Shown piece by piece: positions 25,143-33,139 of a stretch of DNA of 64,000 nt. The notes beneath the pieces were generated by a model. It was not told the origin of the DNA. It made no database searches and worked only from the letters and a program-made list of their open reading frames with translations. The translations under genes and the position numbers were made by a program. Positions within the stretch are counted from its first letter, which is position 1. Every line of letters begins with the position of its first letter. Origin of the DNA: Streptomyces fuscichromogenes (GTDB lineage: Bacteria; Actinomycetota; Actinomycetes; Streptomycetales; Streptomycetaceae); contig NZ_BMML01000005.1 of assembly GCF_014645815.1 (NCBI RefSeq), positions 310,001-374,000 on the forward strand, written 5' to 3'.

Positions 25143-25883
25143 TCAGTGGGACGTCGGGGCCAGGGTCAGGTAGGTCAGGCCCAGGGTGCCTCGGTAGGTC
25201 AGCCAGGATGCGCGGTGGGTGTCGAGGCTTTCGCGGGTCTCCGGGGCCAGGGGGTGTCCGGGGTTGGCGGCCAGCCACAGCTCCCTGTCGGCCTGGTATG
25301 CCGACTCGAACTCCTCCCACTCGTCCGGGTTCGCCGTCTCGATCCACTCCGGGCGGAAGCCGGCGGCCACCGTCAGGTCGACCAGAGCGGCCAGGTCGTG
25401 GTGGTCGGTGACCGAGGCGCCCGGCCACATCCCGGCCAACTCCGCCTCCGTCGGGGTGCGCTGCCAGAAGCCCTCGCCGAGCAGGACGCGCCCGCCGTCG
25501 GCCACCAGCCGCCGCAGCTCCCGCAGGGCCGTCACCAGGTCGTCGCCCAGCGCCTGGCTCGCGCCGAGACACAGCACCACGTCGGCCGGGCCCCGCCCGG
25601 TGCCCACCGCGGACTCCTCCGCGAACTCCACCCGGTCGGCCAGTCCCCGCGCCCCGGCGGCACACCGTCCCCGTTCCAGGTCCACCGCGTTCACGTCCAC
25701 CCCGACGCCACGTGCCTGCGGTACCGCCGCCAGCAGCCGGAGCATCAGCTCACCCCAGCCGCAGCCGATGTCCAGCACGCTGCCGGGACGCGTGGCCGCC
25801 AGCCGCCGTACCATCGCGGCCGCGCGGGCCTCGGAGAGCGGGCCGTGGAAGGTGAGCCGGCTGAGCCGGGGCGGCGTGGTCAT
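25143..25883 (-). CDS. SAM-dependent methyltransferase
   Basis: This 246-residue class I methyltransferase has motif I VLDIGCGWGELMLRLL, an acidic residue after beta-2 (GVGVDVNAVDLERG) and motif IV-like PADVVLCLGASQAL. The rest (LRRLVADGGRVLLGEGFWQR; ATVAAGFRPEWIETAN-like region) fits the ubiquinone/menaquinone-type fold. Substrate is unknown. The ATG at 25883 is chosen because the family usually starts shortly before the Rossmann core; an ATG at 25937 would add 18 residues. Ribosome-binding site is weak. Confidence 0.8.
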   Translation of the reverse strand: MTTPPRLSRLTFHGPLSEARAAAMVRRLAATRPGSVLDIGCGWGELMLRLLAAVPQARGVGVDVNAVDLERGRCAAGARGLADRVEFAEESAVGTGRGPADVVLCLGASQALGDDLVTALRELRRLVADGGRVLLGEGFWQRTPTEAELAGMWPGASVTDHHDLAALVDLTVAAGFRPEWIETANPDEWEEFESAYQADRELWLAANPGHPLAPETRESLDTHRASWLTYRGTLGLTYLTLAPTSH

Positions 25884-25955
25884 GATGGGCAAGGTAGGCC
25901 GCGGCCACAGCCGTGGTACACCGAATGTGCGGCGCACCCTTTTCTTTCCCGATTT

Positions 25956-26780
25956 TTACTGCGTGACCGCGAAGTTCCGCAGGATCGCCGCCGTCAGTTC
26001 CTGGTCGCCCTCCGCCTTCACCCGGTCCGCGACCGCGTCCGGGGTGGTGCGGCCGCAGGCCAGGCGGACGTAGGTCTCCCAGTCGAGGGTGAAGATGGCG
26101 GCGGGGCCGAGCGCGGGGGTCGCCTCCAGGGTGCCGCGGCCCTGGATGTCGATGCGGATCGTGCGCAGGAACTCGACCGGACCGTGCACGTCGAAGATGA
26201 CGGCCGAACTGCGCGGCGCGTTCGAGTCCTCCGCGACCACCCGGGGCAGTTCGCCGAGCAGTACGTCCCGGACGACCTGCGAGCCCGGCGAGTCGAGGTT
26301 GCCCGGCCGCCCGAGCGCCGCCCGCAGGTCCTGCTCGTGCACCCACACGTCGAACGCGCGGTTGCGCATGGCCGTTTCGAGGGTGATCTCCTTGCCCATC
26401 GGCCCCCGCACCAGGTGCCCCGGCTCCCGCGACTCGTTGCGCAGCTGGCGGTTGCGGCGGATGACCGTGTACTCCAGCTCCGAGGTCATCTCGGGCGCCG
26501 TGTGGTGGCGGCGGGCGTCGACCTGCATCTCCATGTAGCGCTGGTGCTCGTTGGTGATGTGGAAGAGGTCGCGCGGCAGGGAGTGGATGGGGCGCGGGTC
26601 GCCGAGCATCTCGGTGTCCAGGCCGATGACATGGGAGACCACGTCCCGCACCGACCAGCCCGGGCACGGTGTCCGCCGGTTCCACTCGCCCTCGACAAGC
26701 GGCGTCACCAGCTCGGATATCGCTTCGATGGAGTGGGTCCAAGCGTCGGCGTAGGGCTGGAGGGTGGGATGCAGACTCAC
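25956..26780 (-). CDS. maleylpyruvate isomerase family mycothiol-dependent enzyme
   Basis: This 274-residue protein has the DinB/MDMPI four-helix N-domain with WNRRTPCPGWSVRDVVSHVI, whose His is a metal ligand, and a second His-containing helix near NRAFDVWVHEQDLRAALGRP. A C-terminal SCP2-like domain follows. Family members use mycothiol, the actinobacterial low-molecular-weight thiol, as nucleophile or cofactor. The exact reaction cannot be assigned. The GTG at 26780 has GAGGGG upstream. It lies 72 bases upstream of, and may be co-transcribed with, the methyltransferase gene. Confidence 0.82.
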   Translation of the reverse strand: MSLHPTLQPYADAWTHSIEAISELVTPLVEGEWNRRTPCPGWSVRDVVSHVIGLDTEMLGDPRPIHSLPRDLFHITNEHQRYMEMQVDARRHHTAPEMTSELEYTVIRRNRQLRNESREPGHLVRGPMGKEITLETAMRNRAFDVWVHEQDLRAALGRPGNLDSPGSQVVRDVLLGELPRVVAEDSNAPRSSAVIFDVHGPVEFLRTIRIDIQGRGTLEATPALGPAAIFTLDWETYVRLACGRTTPDAVADRVKAEGDQELTAAILRNFAVTQ

Positions 26781-26962
26781 GGAACGGGACCCCTCGGCGG
26801 TCGGTACTCGGGCAGGTGATGGCGGCGCTGCCAGTGGGCGATGGCTGCTGTCGGCGGGTGTCTTGAGACGCTAAGTTACGCTGCTGTGAGGCACCCCGGC
26901 AGTGCTTTCGTGTGACGATCGTAGGCCCGTGTGGACGGCTCGAATGCCAGGACGGTGGTAGT

Positions 26963-27760
26963 GTGCGCGCCTCGCTCATCCAGATCGATGTAAATGACGA
27001 CGAATCGGTCGAATCTCGTCGGCAACGCGTGACCGCTCTGGTGCGCGAGCAGACGGATGCCGATCTCGTCGTACTGCCCGAACTGTGGACGACGGGCGCG
27101 TTCGCCTACGAGCGGTTCGCGACGGAGGCCGAGCCGCTCGAAGGCTCGACGTACGAGGCGATGGCGAAGGCGGCGAGCGACGCGGGCGTCTGGCTGCACG
27201 CCGGCTCGATCCCCGAGCGCGACCCGGAGGGTTCCCTCTACAACACGGCTCTCGTCTTCTCCCCCTCCGGTGAGCTGGCCGCGGCCTACCGCAAGATCCA
27301 CCGCTTCGGCTTCGACCAGGGCGAGGCGGTACTGATGGGCGCGGGACGGGAACTGGTGACGGTCCGGCTGCCCGAGACCACGCTCGGCGTGGCCACCTGC
27401 TACGACCTCCGGTTCCCCGAGCTCTTCCGCGGACTCGTCGACGCCGGCGCCGAGACGCTGGTGCTCTCGGCGGGCTGGCCCGAGCGGCGACGCGCGCACT
27501 GGACGCTGCTGGCCCAGGCGCGGGCGGTCGAGAACCAGGCGTTCGTGCTCGCGTGTGGAACGGCCGGGACGCATGCCGGAGTTCCGCAGGCGGGTCACTC
27601 GATCGTGGTCGATCCGTGGGGCGAGGTGCTGGCCGAGGCGGGCGCCGACGAGGAGATCCTCACCGTCGACCTCGACCCGGCCAAGGTCGCCGCGACCCGC
27701 GAACAGTTCCCGGCTCTCAAGGACCGCCTCCTGGGCCTGGACCCCCCGCCGCACCGCTGA
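26963..27760 (+). CDS. carbon-nitrogen hydrolase (nitrilase superfamily)
   Basis: This 265-residue amidase-type enzyme has the Glu-Lys-Cys catalytic triad: Glu in VVLPELWTTG, Lys in YRKIHRFGF, Cys in VATCYDLRFPELFR. The length and pattern fit the omega-amidase/deaminated-glutathione amidase or YafV-like branch, which hydrolyses small omega-amides in the cytoplasm. The GTG at 26963 begins directly at the beta-strand RASLIQIDVND, as usual; an upstream ATG adds an unrelated 17-residue stretch. It converges on the LURP-type gene. Confidence 0.87.
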   Translation: MRASLIQIDVNDDESVESRRQRVTALVREQTDADLVVLPELWTTGAFAYERFATEAEPLEGSTYEAMAKAASDAGVWLHAGSIPERDPEGSLYNTALVFSPSGELAAAYRKIHRFGFDQGEAVLMGAGRELVTVRLPETTLGVATCYDLRFPELFRGLVDAGAETLVLSAGWPERRRAHWTLLAQARAVENQAFVLACGTAGTHAGVPQAGHSIVVDPWGEVLAEAGADEEILTVDLDPAKVAATREQFPALKDRLLGLDPPPHR

Positions 27761-27800
27761 CGCTCGTCCCCTGCTCGCTTCTCGCCCTCACCGCTCGCCA

Positions 27801-28298
27801 CTACTCGTCCTCCTCCCGCTCCTTGTCGGCGAGGTGGATCACGCACACGGCCACCGCGATCAGCAGCGCCGGGTCCGCGTCGTCGCGGAGGACGTCGACG
27901 CCGTAGGTCTCCCGCACGTGCAGCCAGCGCCGGGAGATCACGGCCAGCAGTTCGCCGTCGTACTCGACGGCGAACTCCCGGTCGAGGATCTTGCCGCTGA
28001 CGTCGAGTTCGGTGCCGTCGACCAGGCGGACCCGGTAGTGGTTGCGCAGGAGTGACAGCCGCTTGCGCCTGATGGTCGCCAGGGGTTCGCCCTCGCGTTC
28101 GAGCACCATCGTGTCGCGCAGGGCGAACATCTTCTGGTGGATGTCGACGAGCACCCGCCCGTGCCGGTCCTTCAGCTCGAACGTGTCGCGCACCCGCATG
28201 GCCTTGCCGTCGACGAGGAACACCTTGTCGCCGTGCTCGTCCTCGATCCAGTAGTCCTCGCCGAAGCCGAGGAGCCGGTCGCGTACCAGGAATCTCAT
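27801..28298 (-). CDS. LURP-one-related/tubby-like family protein
   Basis: This 165-residue protein begins MRFLVRDRLLGFGEDYWIED and continues with the regularly spaced beta-strands of the LURP-one/tubby-C fold (VFLVDGKAMRVRDTFELKDR; MVLEREGEPLATIRRKRLSL; FAVEYDGELLAVISRRWLHV). Such proteins in bacteria are uncharacterised; lipid or membrane association is suggested by the tubby fold. No ribosome-binding site is obvious before ATG 28298. Confidence 0.8.
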   Translation of the reverse strand: MRFLVRDRLLGFGEDYWIEDEHGDKVFLVDGKAMRVRDTFELKDRHGRVLVDIHQKMFALRDTMVLEREGEPLATIRRKRLSLLRNHYRVRLVDGTELDVSGKILDREFAVEYDGELLAVISRRWLHVRETYGVDVLRDDADPALLIAVAVCVIHLADKEREEDE

Positions 28299-28444
28299 GG
28301 GCTTAACGTTCCCCGGCGCGGCGGGATCATCACTGGACCGCGCAGGTGGCCGCGCGCACGAACCGCGTCCCCGGTCGGCCGGGCACTGGAATGCGGCGGA
28401 CCGAAAGGCGTCCCGCAGGTGAACTCCCCATGTCTTCGGACAAG

Positions 28445-28487
28445 TTGCCCAACCCTTCGGGTGGGTGACGAGTCGGACGTTGGGCAA
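28445..28487 (+). promoter_or_regulatory. inverted repeat upstream of the RTX-like gene
   Basis: TTGCCCAAC (28445-28453) and GTTGGGCAA (28479-28487) are exact inverted copies 25 bases apart, ending 38 bases before the start of the secreted RTX-like gene. It could be an operator or a 5' leader hairpin. Confidence 0.5.
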
Positions 28488-28525
28488 GGCGCACTGCTGT
28501 GAACGTCCCTTTCGGAGGTTTCGTC

Positions 28526-29386
28526 ATGCTCTCTCGCCCTGACCGCCACCGGGTGATCCGAGCCGCCTCGGCGGCGGCGCTGGCCCTCGGCACGGCCCTG
28601 GCCCTGCCGCTCACCCTGGCCGGTACCGCCGGCGCCGCCACGGCGCCGGCCACCGCCTCGGTCAACCGGTACGACTGGCAGCTCACGTACCAGGCAGCCG
28701 CCGGGCAGACCAACAAGGCCACCATCACCGCGTCGCTCACCGCGGACCGCACGGGCATCACCTATGTGATCGAGGACGCCGTGTCCATCACCGCGGGCCA
28801 TGACTGCGTCTACCCCGACACTTCGGACCACACGACGGTCTCCTGCACGGTCACCTTCGTCGACAGCCAGGACCCGTACGCCGCGCTCGTCGTGAACCTC
28901 GGCGACGGCAACGACATGATCGCCTACAGGAACTCCACCGACCAGATCTACTCCTACGCCCAGATCTCCCTGGGCCCCGGCAACGACCGGTCGGCCGACT
29001 ACGGACGCCTCGACGGCGCCTACGTCTCCGGCGGCACGGGCAACGACACCATCACCGTGGGCAAGGAGGGTCTGGCCTGGGGCGACGACGGCAACGACAC
29101 GATCAACGCGAGCGGCGGCGACAACATCGTCCAGGGCGGCAGGGGCAACGACGTGCTGCGCGGCGGAGCCGCGGGCCAGTACCTGTCCGGCGACGACGGC
29201 AACGACACCATCTACGGCGGAACCGGCAACGACTCGCTGTACGGCGGCAAGGGCAACGACGTCCTGTACGGCAACAGCGGGAACGACCACCTCTACGGCA
29301 ACAGCGGCAACGACAGGCTGTACGGCGGCCCCGGCCGGGACACGCTCTCCGGCGGCCCCGGGACCGATGTGATCCACCAGGACTGA
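28526..29386 (+). CDS. secreted calcium-binding RTX-repeat protein
   Basis: This 286-residue protein has a signal peptide (residues about 1-40, ending LAGTAGAATA) and, from about residue 130, at least ten glycine-rich nonapeptides of the RTX type such as GGTGNDTI, GDDGNDTI, GGKGNDVLYG. These wind into a calcium-filled parallel beta-roll. There is no toxin or enzyme domain; the first half is a beta-rich segment with two Cys (HDCVYP, VSCTV). The role is probably structural or adhesive outside the cell. The ATG at 28526 has GGAGG seven bases upstream; an upstream GTG at 28499 is rejected. Confidence 0.85.
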   Translation: MLSRPDRHRVIRAASAAALALGTALALPLTLAGTAGAATAPATASVNRYDWQLTYQAAAGQTNKATITASLTADRTGITYVIEDAVSITAGHDCVYPDTSDHTTVSCTVTFVDSQDPYAALVVNLGDGNDMIAYRNSTDQIYSYAQISLGPGNDRSADYGRLDGAYVSGGTGNDTITVGKEGLAWGDDGNDTINASGGDNIVQGGRGNDVLRGGAAGQYLSGDDGNDTIYGGTGNDSLYGGKGNDVLYGNSGNDHLYGNSGNDRLYGGPGRDTLSGGPGTDVIHQD

Positions 29387-29459
29387 CGGTCGGCCGCCCC
29401 TGGACGACCGGCGCGGGAGCGCCGCGGGGCTTGTCGGTCGGGGATGGCACTCTTGATTC

Positions 29460-31295
29460 ATGAGCGAGTCATCCCCGGCCCCCACCCCGCGCCGTGCCCG
29501 TGTCCGTGCCCCCGAGCTGATCGGCAAGGGCGGCTGGCTGAACACGGGTGACAAGCAGTACACCCTCGCGGACCTGCGCGGACGCATCGTCATCCTGGAC
29601 TTCTGGACGTTCTGCTGCATCAACTGCCTGCACGTCCTGGACGAGCTGCGTGAGCTGGAGGAGCGGCACCGGGACACGGTGGTGATCATCGGGGTGCACT
29701 CGCCGAAGTTCGTGCACGAGGCGGAGCATCAGGCGGTCGTCGACGCCGTGGAGCGGTACGGCGTCGGACACCCGGTGCTGGACGACCCGGAGCTCGCCAC
29801 CTGGAAGCAGTACGCGGTCCGGGCCTGGCCGACGCTGGTCGTCGTCGACCCCGAGGGGTACGTCGTCGCCCAGCACGCCGGCGAGGGCCACGCGCACGCC
29901 ATCGCGCGGCTGGTCGAGGAGCTGGAGGCGGAGCACGAGGCGAAGGGCACCCTGCGCCGCGGCGACGGCCCGTACGTGCCGCCGGAGCCGGAGCCGACCG
30001 CGCTGCGCTTCCCCGGCAAGGCCCTGCTGCTGCCCTCGGGGCACTTCCTGGTCAGCGACACCACCCGGCACCAGCTGGTGGAGCTGGCCGAGGACGCGGA
30101 GACGGTCGTACGGCGGATCGGCTCGGGCGCGCGCGGCTTCACCGACGGCACGGCGGACACCGCCTCCTTCAGCGAACCGCAGGGCCTCACGCTCCTCGGC
30201 GACGGCTCGGTGGCCGTCGCCGACACCGTCAACCACGCCCTGCGCCGCCTCGACCTCGCCACCGGTGAGGTCGGCACCCTCGCCGGCACCGGCCGCCAGT
30301 GGTGGCAGGGTTCCCCGACCTCAGGTCCGGCCCGCGAGATCGATCTCTCCTCGCCCTGGGACGTGGCCGTCTTCGGCGGCAAGGTGTGGATCGCCATGGC
30401 CGGCGTGCACCAGCTGTGGACGTACGACCCGGAGACCGCGAGGGTCGCCGTCGCCGCCGGCACCACCAACGAGGGACTGGTCGACGGGCCGGCGGCCGAG
30501 GCCTGGTTCGCGCAGCCGTCCGGCCTCGCGGCCACCGCCGACCGGCTCTGGCTCGCGGACTCCGAGACGAGCGCCCTGCGCTGGGTCGACCCGGACGGAG
30601 AGGTCCACACGGCCGTCGGCACCGGCCTCTTCGACTTCGGCCACCGGGACGGCGCGGCCGGCCAGGCCCTGTTCCAGCACCCGCTGGGCGTGACGGCCCT
30701 GCCCGACGGCTCGGTCGCGGTGTCCGACACCTACAACCACGCGCTGCGCCGCTACGACCCGGCGACCGGCGAGGTCACCACGCTGGCGACGGACCTGCGG
30801 GAGCCGAGCGACGCGGTGCTGGTCGGCGACGACATCGTGGTGGTCGAGTCGGCCCGCCACCGGCTGACCCGGCTGCGGCTGCCCGAGGAGGCGGTCCGGG
30901 TGGAGTCGGTCGCCCACCGCACCCGGCGCGCGGCGACCGAGGTGGCTCCGGGCAGACTCCGGCTGGACGTGGTCTTCCAGGCCCCGGCCGGCCAGAAGCT
31001 GGACACCCGCTACGGCCCGTCCACCCGCCTGCTGGTCTCGTCGACCCCGCCGGAGCTGCTGCTCAAGGGCGACGGCGCCGACACCGACCTGTCCAGGGAA
31101 CTGGACCTGAACCCGGCGGTCCAGGAGGGCGTCCTGCACGTCTCGGCGATGGCCGCGTCCTGCGACGACGACGAGGCCAACGAGTACCCGGCCTGCCATG
31201 TGCACCAGCAGGACTGGGGAGTTCCGGTGCGACTTGTGGGGGGTGGGGCGAACCGACTTCCCCTGGTCCTGGCCGGGATGGATCAGGACGCCTAG
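29460..31295 (+). CDS. thioredoxin-like/NHL-repeat protein (NHLRC2-like)
   Basis: This 611-residue protein combines an N-terminal thioredoxin fold (residues about 15-160), motif WTFCCINCLHVLDEL where the redox pair is C-x-x-C in CINC, with a beta-propeller of NHL repeats (residues about 175-490; LPSGHFLVSDTTRHQLVELA, DGSVAVADTVNHALRRLDLA, DGSVAVSDTYNHALRRYDPA) and a C-terminal beta domain. The layout matches human NHLRC2 and its bacterial relatives. No signal peptide is seen, so it is probably cytoplasmic. Function in bacteria is unknown. It is followed by a small convergent membrane-peptide gene. Confidence 0.87.
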   Translation: MSESSPAPTPRRARVRAPELIGKGGWLNTGDKQYTLADLRGRIVILDFWTFCCINCLHVLDELRELEERHRDTVVIIGVHSPKFVHEAEHQAVVDAVERYGVGHPVLDDPELATWKQYAVRAWPTLVVVDPEGYVVAQHAGEGHAHAIARLVEELEAEHEAKGTLRRGDGPYVPPEPEPTALRFPGKALLLPSGHFLVSDTTRHQLVELAEDAETVVRRIGSGARGFTDGTADTASFSEPQGLTLLGDGSVAVADTVNHALRRLDLATGEVGTLAGTGRQWWQGSPTSGPAREIDLSSPWDVAVFGGKVWIAMAGVHQLWTYDPETARVAVAAGTTNEGLVDGPAAEAWFAQPSGLAATADRLWLADSETSALRWVDPDGEVHTAVGTGLFDFGHRDGAAGQALFQHPLGVTALPDGSVAVSDTYNHALRRYDPATGEVTTLATDLREPSDAVLVGDDIVVVESARHRLTRLRLPEEAVRVESVAHRTRRAATEVAPGRLRLDVVFQAPAGQKLDTRYGPSTRLLVSSTPPELLLKGDGADTDLSRELDLNPAVQEGVLHVSAMAASCDDDEANEYPACHVHQQDWGVPVRLVGGGANRLPLVLAGMDQDA

Positions 31296-31322
31296 CAACG
31301 GCGTCCCGTGAGGGGCGCGGGG

Positions 31323-31481
31323 CTACCGCCGTCGCGGAGCCAGCTTGAACACCGCCACCCCGGCCGCCACCAGCGTCGTGGCCGCCACCACCATCGCCAT
31401 GCTGTTGATCCAGAGTCCGGTGGCGGCCAGGGTCGCCCCGCCCGCGCCGGTCGTGCCCACGCCGATCACTCTGCCGTACAT
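31323..31481 (-). CDS. 52-residue membrane peptide
   Basis: This short gene encodes MYGRVIGVGTTGAGGATLAA followed by one hydrophobic helix (INSMAMVVAATTLVAAGVAV) and a basic tail KLAPRRR. AGGAGAAG lies upstream of ATG 31481. The hydrophobic-plus-basic end resembles a membrane anchor or retention signal. It sits 30 bases downstream of the glycosyltransferase gene on the same strand, so they are probably one operon and the peptide may be an accessory subunit. Codon third positions are GC-rich, supporting a real gene. Confidence 0.72.
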   Translation of the reverse strand: MYGRVIGVGTTGAGGATLAATGLWINSMAMVVAATTLVAAGVAVFKLAPRRR

Positions 31482-31511
31482 CGTTCTTCTCCTATGAGGG
31501 TTGAGGGAAAC

Positions 31512-32618
31512 TCACGTCGCCACCCACTTCTCCTCGCTGCGGCGCACCAGCCCCCACAGCGAGGTGAAGTAGACGGCGTGCTGGAAGAGGTCGTAGAGCA
31601 TCTCCGGGATCATCACCGCGGCGACCAGGACGGCCTTGGGCCCGGCCCGCCGTACCGAGACGGTCTTCTCGACGACGAAGATCAGGCCGATCGCCGTCCA
31701 GAACGGCGACAGGCCCGGCCAGCCGTACAGCGAGGTGTACGTGGTCATGAAGGTCAGGTAGATCAGGAAGGAGAGCGCGCCGAAGCCCATCAGGAACTGC
31801 TGGAGGAAGTAGCGGGCGGTGACCCGGGTCCAGCCGTAGTCGCGGAGGTTCTCCAGCGCGCCGCGCTGCCACCGCAGCCGTTGGTGCCACAGCTTGGGCA
31901 GGGTGGGCATGACCTCGGTGGTGACCGCGCAGCCCGCCGGGGACATGGCCCGGTAGCCGAGGGTCTTGACCGCCTTGGTCATCTCGTCGTCCTCGGTGAG
32001 CGAGGCGAGGCTGTAGTAGCCGGTGCCGCCGCCGAGTTCGCCGGCGCGGCGGGCGGCACGCACCTCGCGCAGCACACGGGCGCGGAACATGGTGCCGGTG
32101 CCGGTGAGGACCTGGGCCCGGCCGCCGGTGCGCTCCAGCTCCCAGGCGTAGCGGTGGAACTCCATGCGCTGGAGCAGGCCGAGCAGGCCGCCGCCGTCCT
32201 CGCCGTAGAAGACCCCGCCGACCGCGCCGACCTTGCGGTTGAAGGTGGCGAGCGCGGTCTCCACGAACCAGGGGTTGAGGACGGTGTCGGCGTCCTGGAC
32301 GAGCAGCAGGTCCCGGTCGTCCAGATGCGGCAGCACCCAGGCGATGGCCTGGTTGAGGGCACCGGCCTTCTTGTGGGTGTTGTCCTGGGTGGGGAAGACC
32401 TGGGCACCGTGGGCGACGGCGACGCCGGCCGTGTCGTCGGTGCAGTTGTCGGTGACGACGACGATCAGGTCGGGGCGCCGGGTCTGTTCCCAGAGGCCGT
32501 CGATCGCGTCGGCGATACGTTCCTGCTCGTTGTGGGCAGGGATCAGCACGGCCAGTCTGGGTCTGTCGCCCGGCTCCTCGCGGGCGGCGTGGGCACGGCG
32601 CGTGGCGTGACGGCGCAC
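31512..32618 (-). CDS. membrane glycosyltransferase family 2
   Basis: This protein of about 368 residues has the GT2 fold: LAVLIPAHNEQERIADAIDG, DNCTDD, the metal-binding DAD in LLLVQDADTVLNPWF, TEDDEM and the QRLRW processive motif in WHQRLRWQRGALENL. C-terminal hydrophobic segments follow (FGALSFLIYLTFMTTYT; FWTAIGLIFVVEKTV). The DxD, ED and Q-x-x-RW set is that of processive synthases such as hyaluronan or poly-GlcNAc synthases, so an extracellular polysaccharide product is likely. The GTG at 32618 has AGGGGG upstream. A longer frame to 32834 would run through a nested palindrome, so is less likely. Confidence 0.82.
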   Translation of the reverse strand: MRRHATRRAHAAREEPGDRPRLAVLIPAHNEQERIADAIDGLWEQTRRPDLIVVVTDNCTDDTAGVAVAHGAQVFPTQDNTHKKAGALNQAIAWVLPHLDDRDLLLVQDADTVLNPWFVETALATFNRKVGAVGGVFYGEDGGGLLGLLQRMEFHRYAWELERTGGRAQVLTGTGTMFRARVLREVRAARRAGELGGGTGYYSLASLTEDDEMTKAVKTLGYRAMSPAGCAVTTEVMPTLPKLWHQRLRWQRGALENLRDYGWTRVTARYFLQQFLMGFGALSFLIYLTFMTTYTSLYGWPGLSPFWTAIGLIFVVEKTVSVRRAGPKAVLVAAVMIPEMLYDLFQHAVYFTSLWGLVRRSEEKWVAT

Positions 32619-32635
32619 GGCTCGGTACCCCCTGT

Positions 32636-32700
32636 CGTGAAGACCGCGATGGATCCGGAAGTCGATATTCCGGACCTGCTGGCGATCCACAGTCTTCACG
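32636..32700 (-). promoter_or_regulatory. nested inverted repeat in the glycosyltransferase leader
   Basis: Three concentric dyads share one centre: CGTGAAGAC/GTCTTCACG (32636-32644, 32692-32700), TGGATC/GATCCA (32650-32655, 32684-32689) and TCCGGAA/TTCCGGA (32654-32660, 32668-32674). It lies 18 bases upstream of the proposed start, so the mRNA leader could fold beside the ribosome-binding site, or the DNA could bind a dimeric regulator. Confidence 0.7.
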
Positions 32701-32802
32701 AAATCCGTACAACTCCGGTAGTTGAACGCTGTAACGGATTGCTCACGGTTGCCTGTGATGACCCTGTGGGTACCGCTCTGGCCCCTCTGGCCGCTCTGTC
32801 CG

Positions 32803-33051
32803 TTACATGCCGTACCCGTCGCCGTATCCGTCACGGCCGTGACGGTGCCGTTCCTCCTCGACCACGGCCGTCGGCGGCATGACGACCCGGCGGCGCCGGG
32901 CGATGCTGCTGAACGTGGCGACTCCGATGATGCCGACGGCCATCAGGATCAGGCCGACGACGTCGAGGTTGACGCCCTGCATGTGCCAGTCGGTCGCGAA
33001 CGTGAGGATGGCCCCCACGGCGATGAGGATGATGCACCCGCCGAGCCCCAT
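32803..33051 (-). CDS. DUF6458 small membrane protein
   Basis: This 82-residue protein has two TM helices (GLGGCIILIAVGAILTFATD; VVGLILMAVGIIGVATFSSI) and a charged tail with ARRRR and a Gly/Tyr/His-rich end. It matches the actinobacterial DUF6458 pattern, which begins MGxGxxIxLIAxGAIL. GGAGG precedes ATG 33051. Function is unknown; it is cytoplasmic-membrane resident. Confidence 0.85.
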   Translation of the reverse strand: MGLGGCIILIAVGAILTFATDWHMQGVNLDVVGLILMAVGIIGVATFSSIARRRRVVMPPTAVVEEERHRHGRDGYGDGYGM

Positions 33052-33139
33052 GAGCGTTGCCTCCCCTTCAGGTCCGGTGGTGTTACCGGTCCGGACCGGG
33101 TACCCAGGGGCGGGCGGGCCATGTCGACTCCCCCTGCCG

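Noticed and set aside
24826..25665. Minus-strand frame with 9-residue repeats (CPDGSPTVR-like)
   Set aside because: It overlaps the methyltransferase gene in another frame, has no ribosome-binding site or family match; the repeat arises from the 27-base DNA unit.
32619..32834. Upstream extension of the glycosyltransferase
   Set aside because: The extension runs through the nested palindrome, overlaps the DUF6458 gene, lacks a ribosome-binding site and has no conserved sequence.
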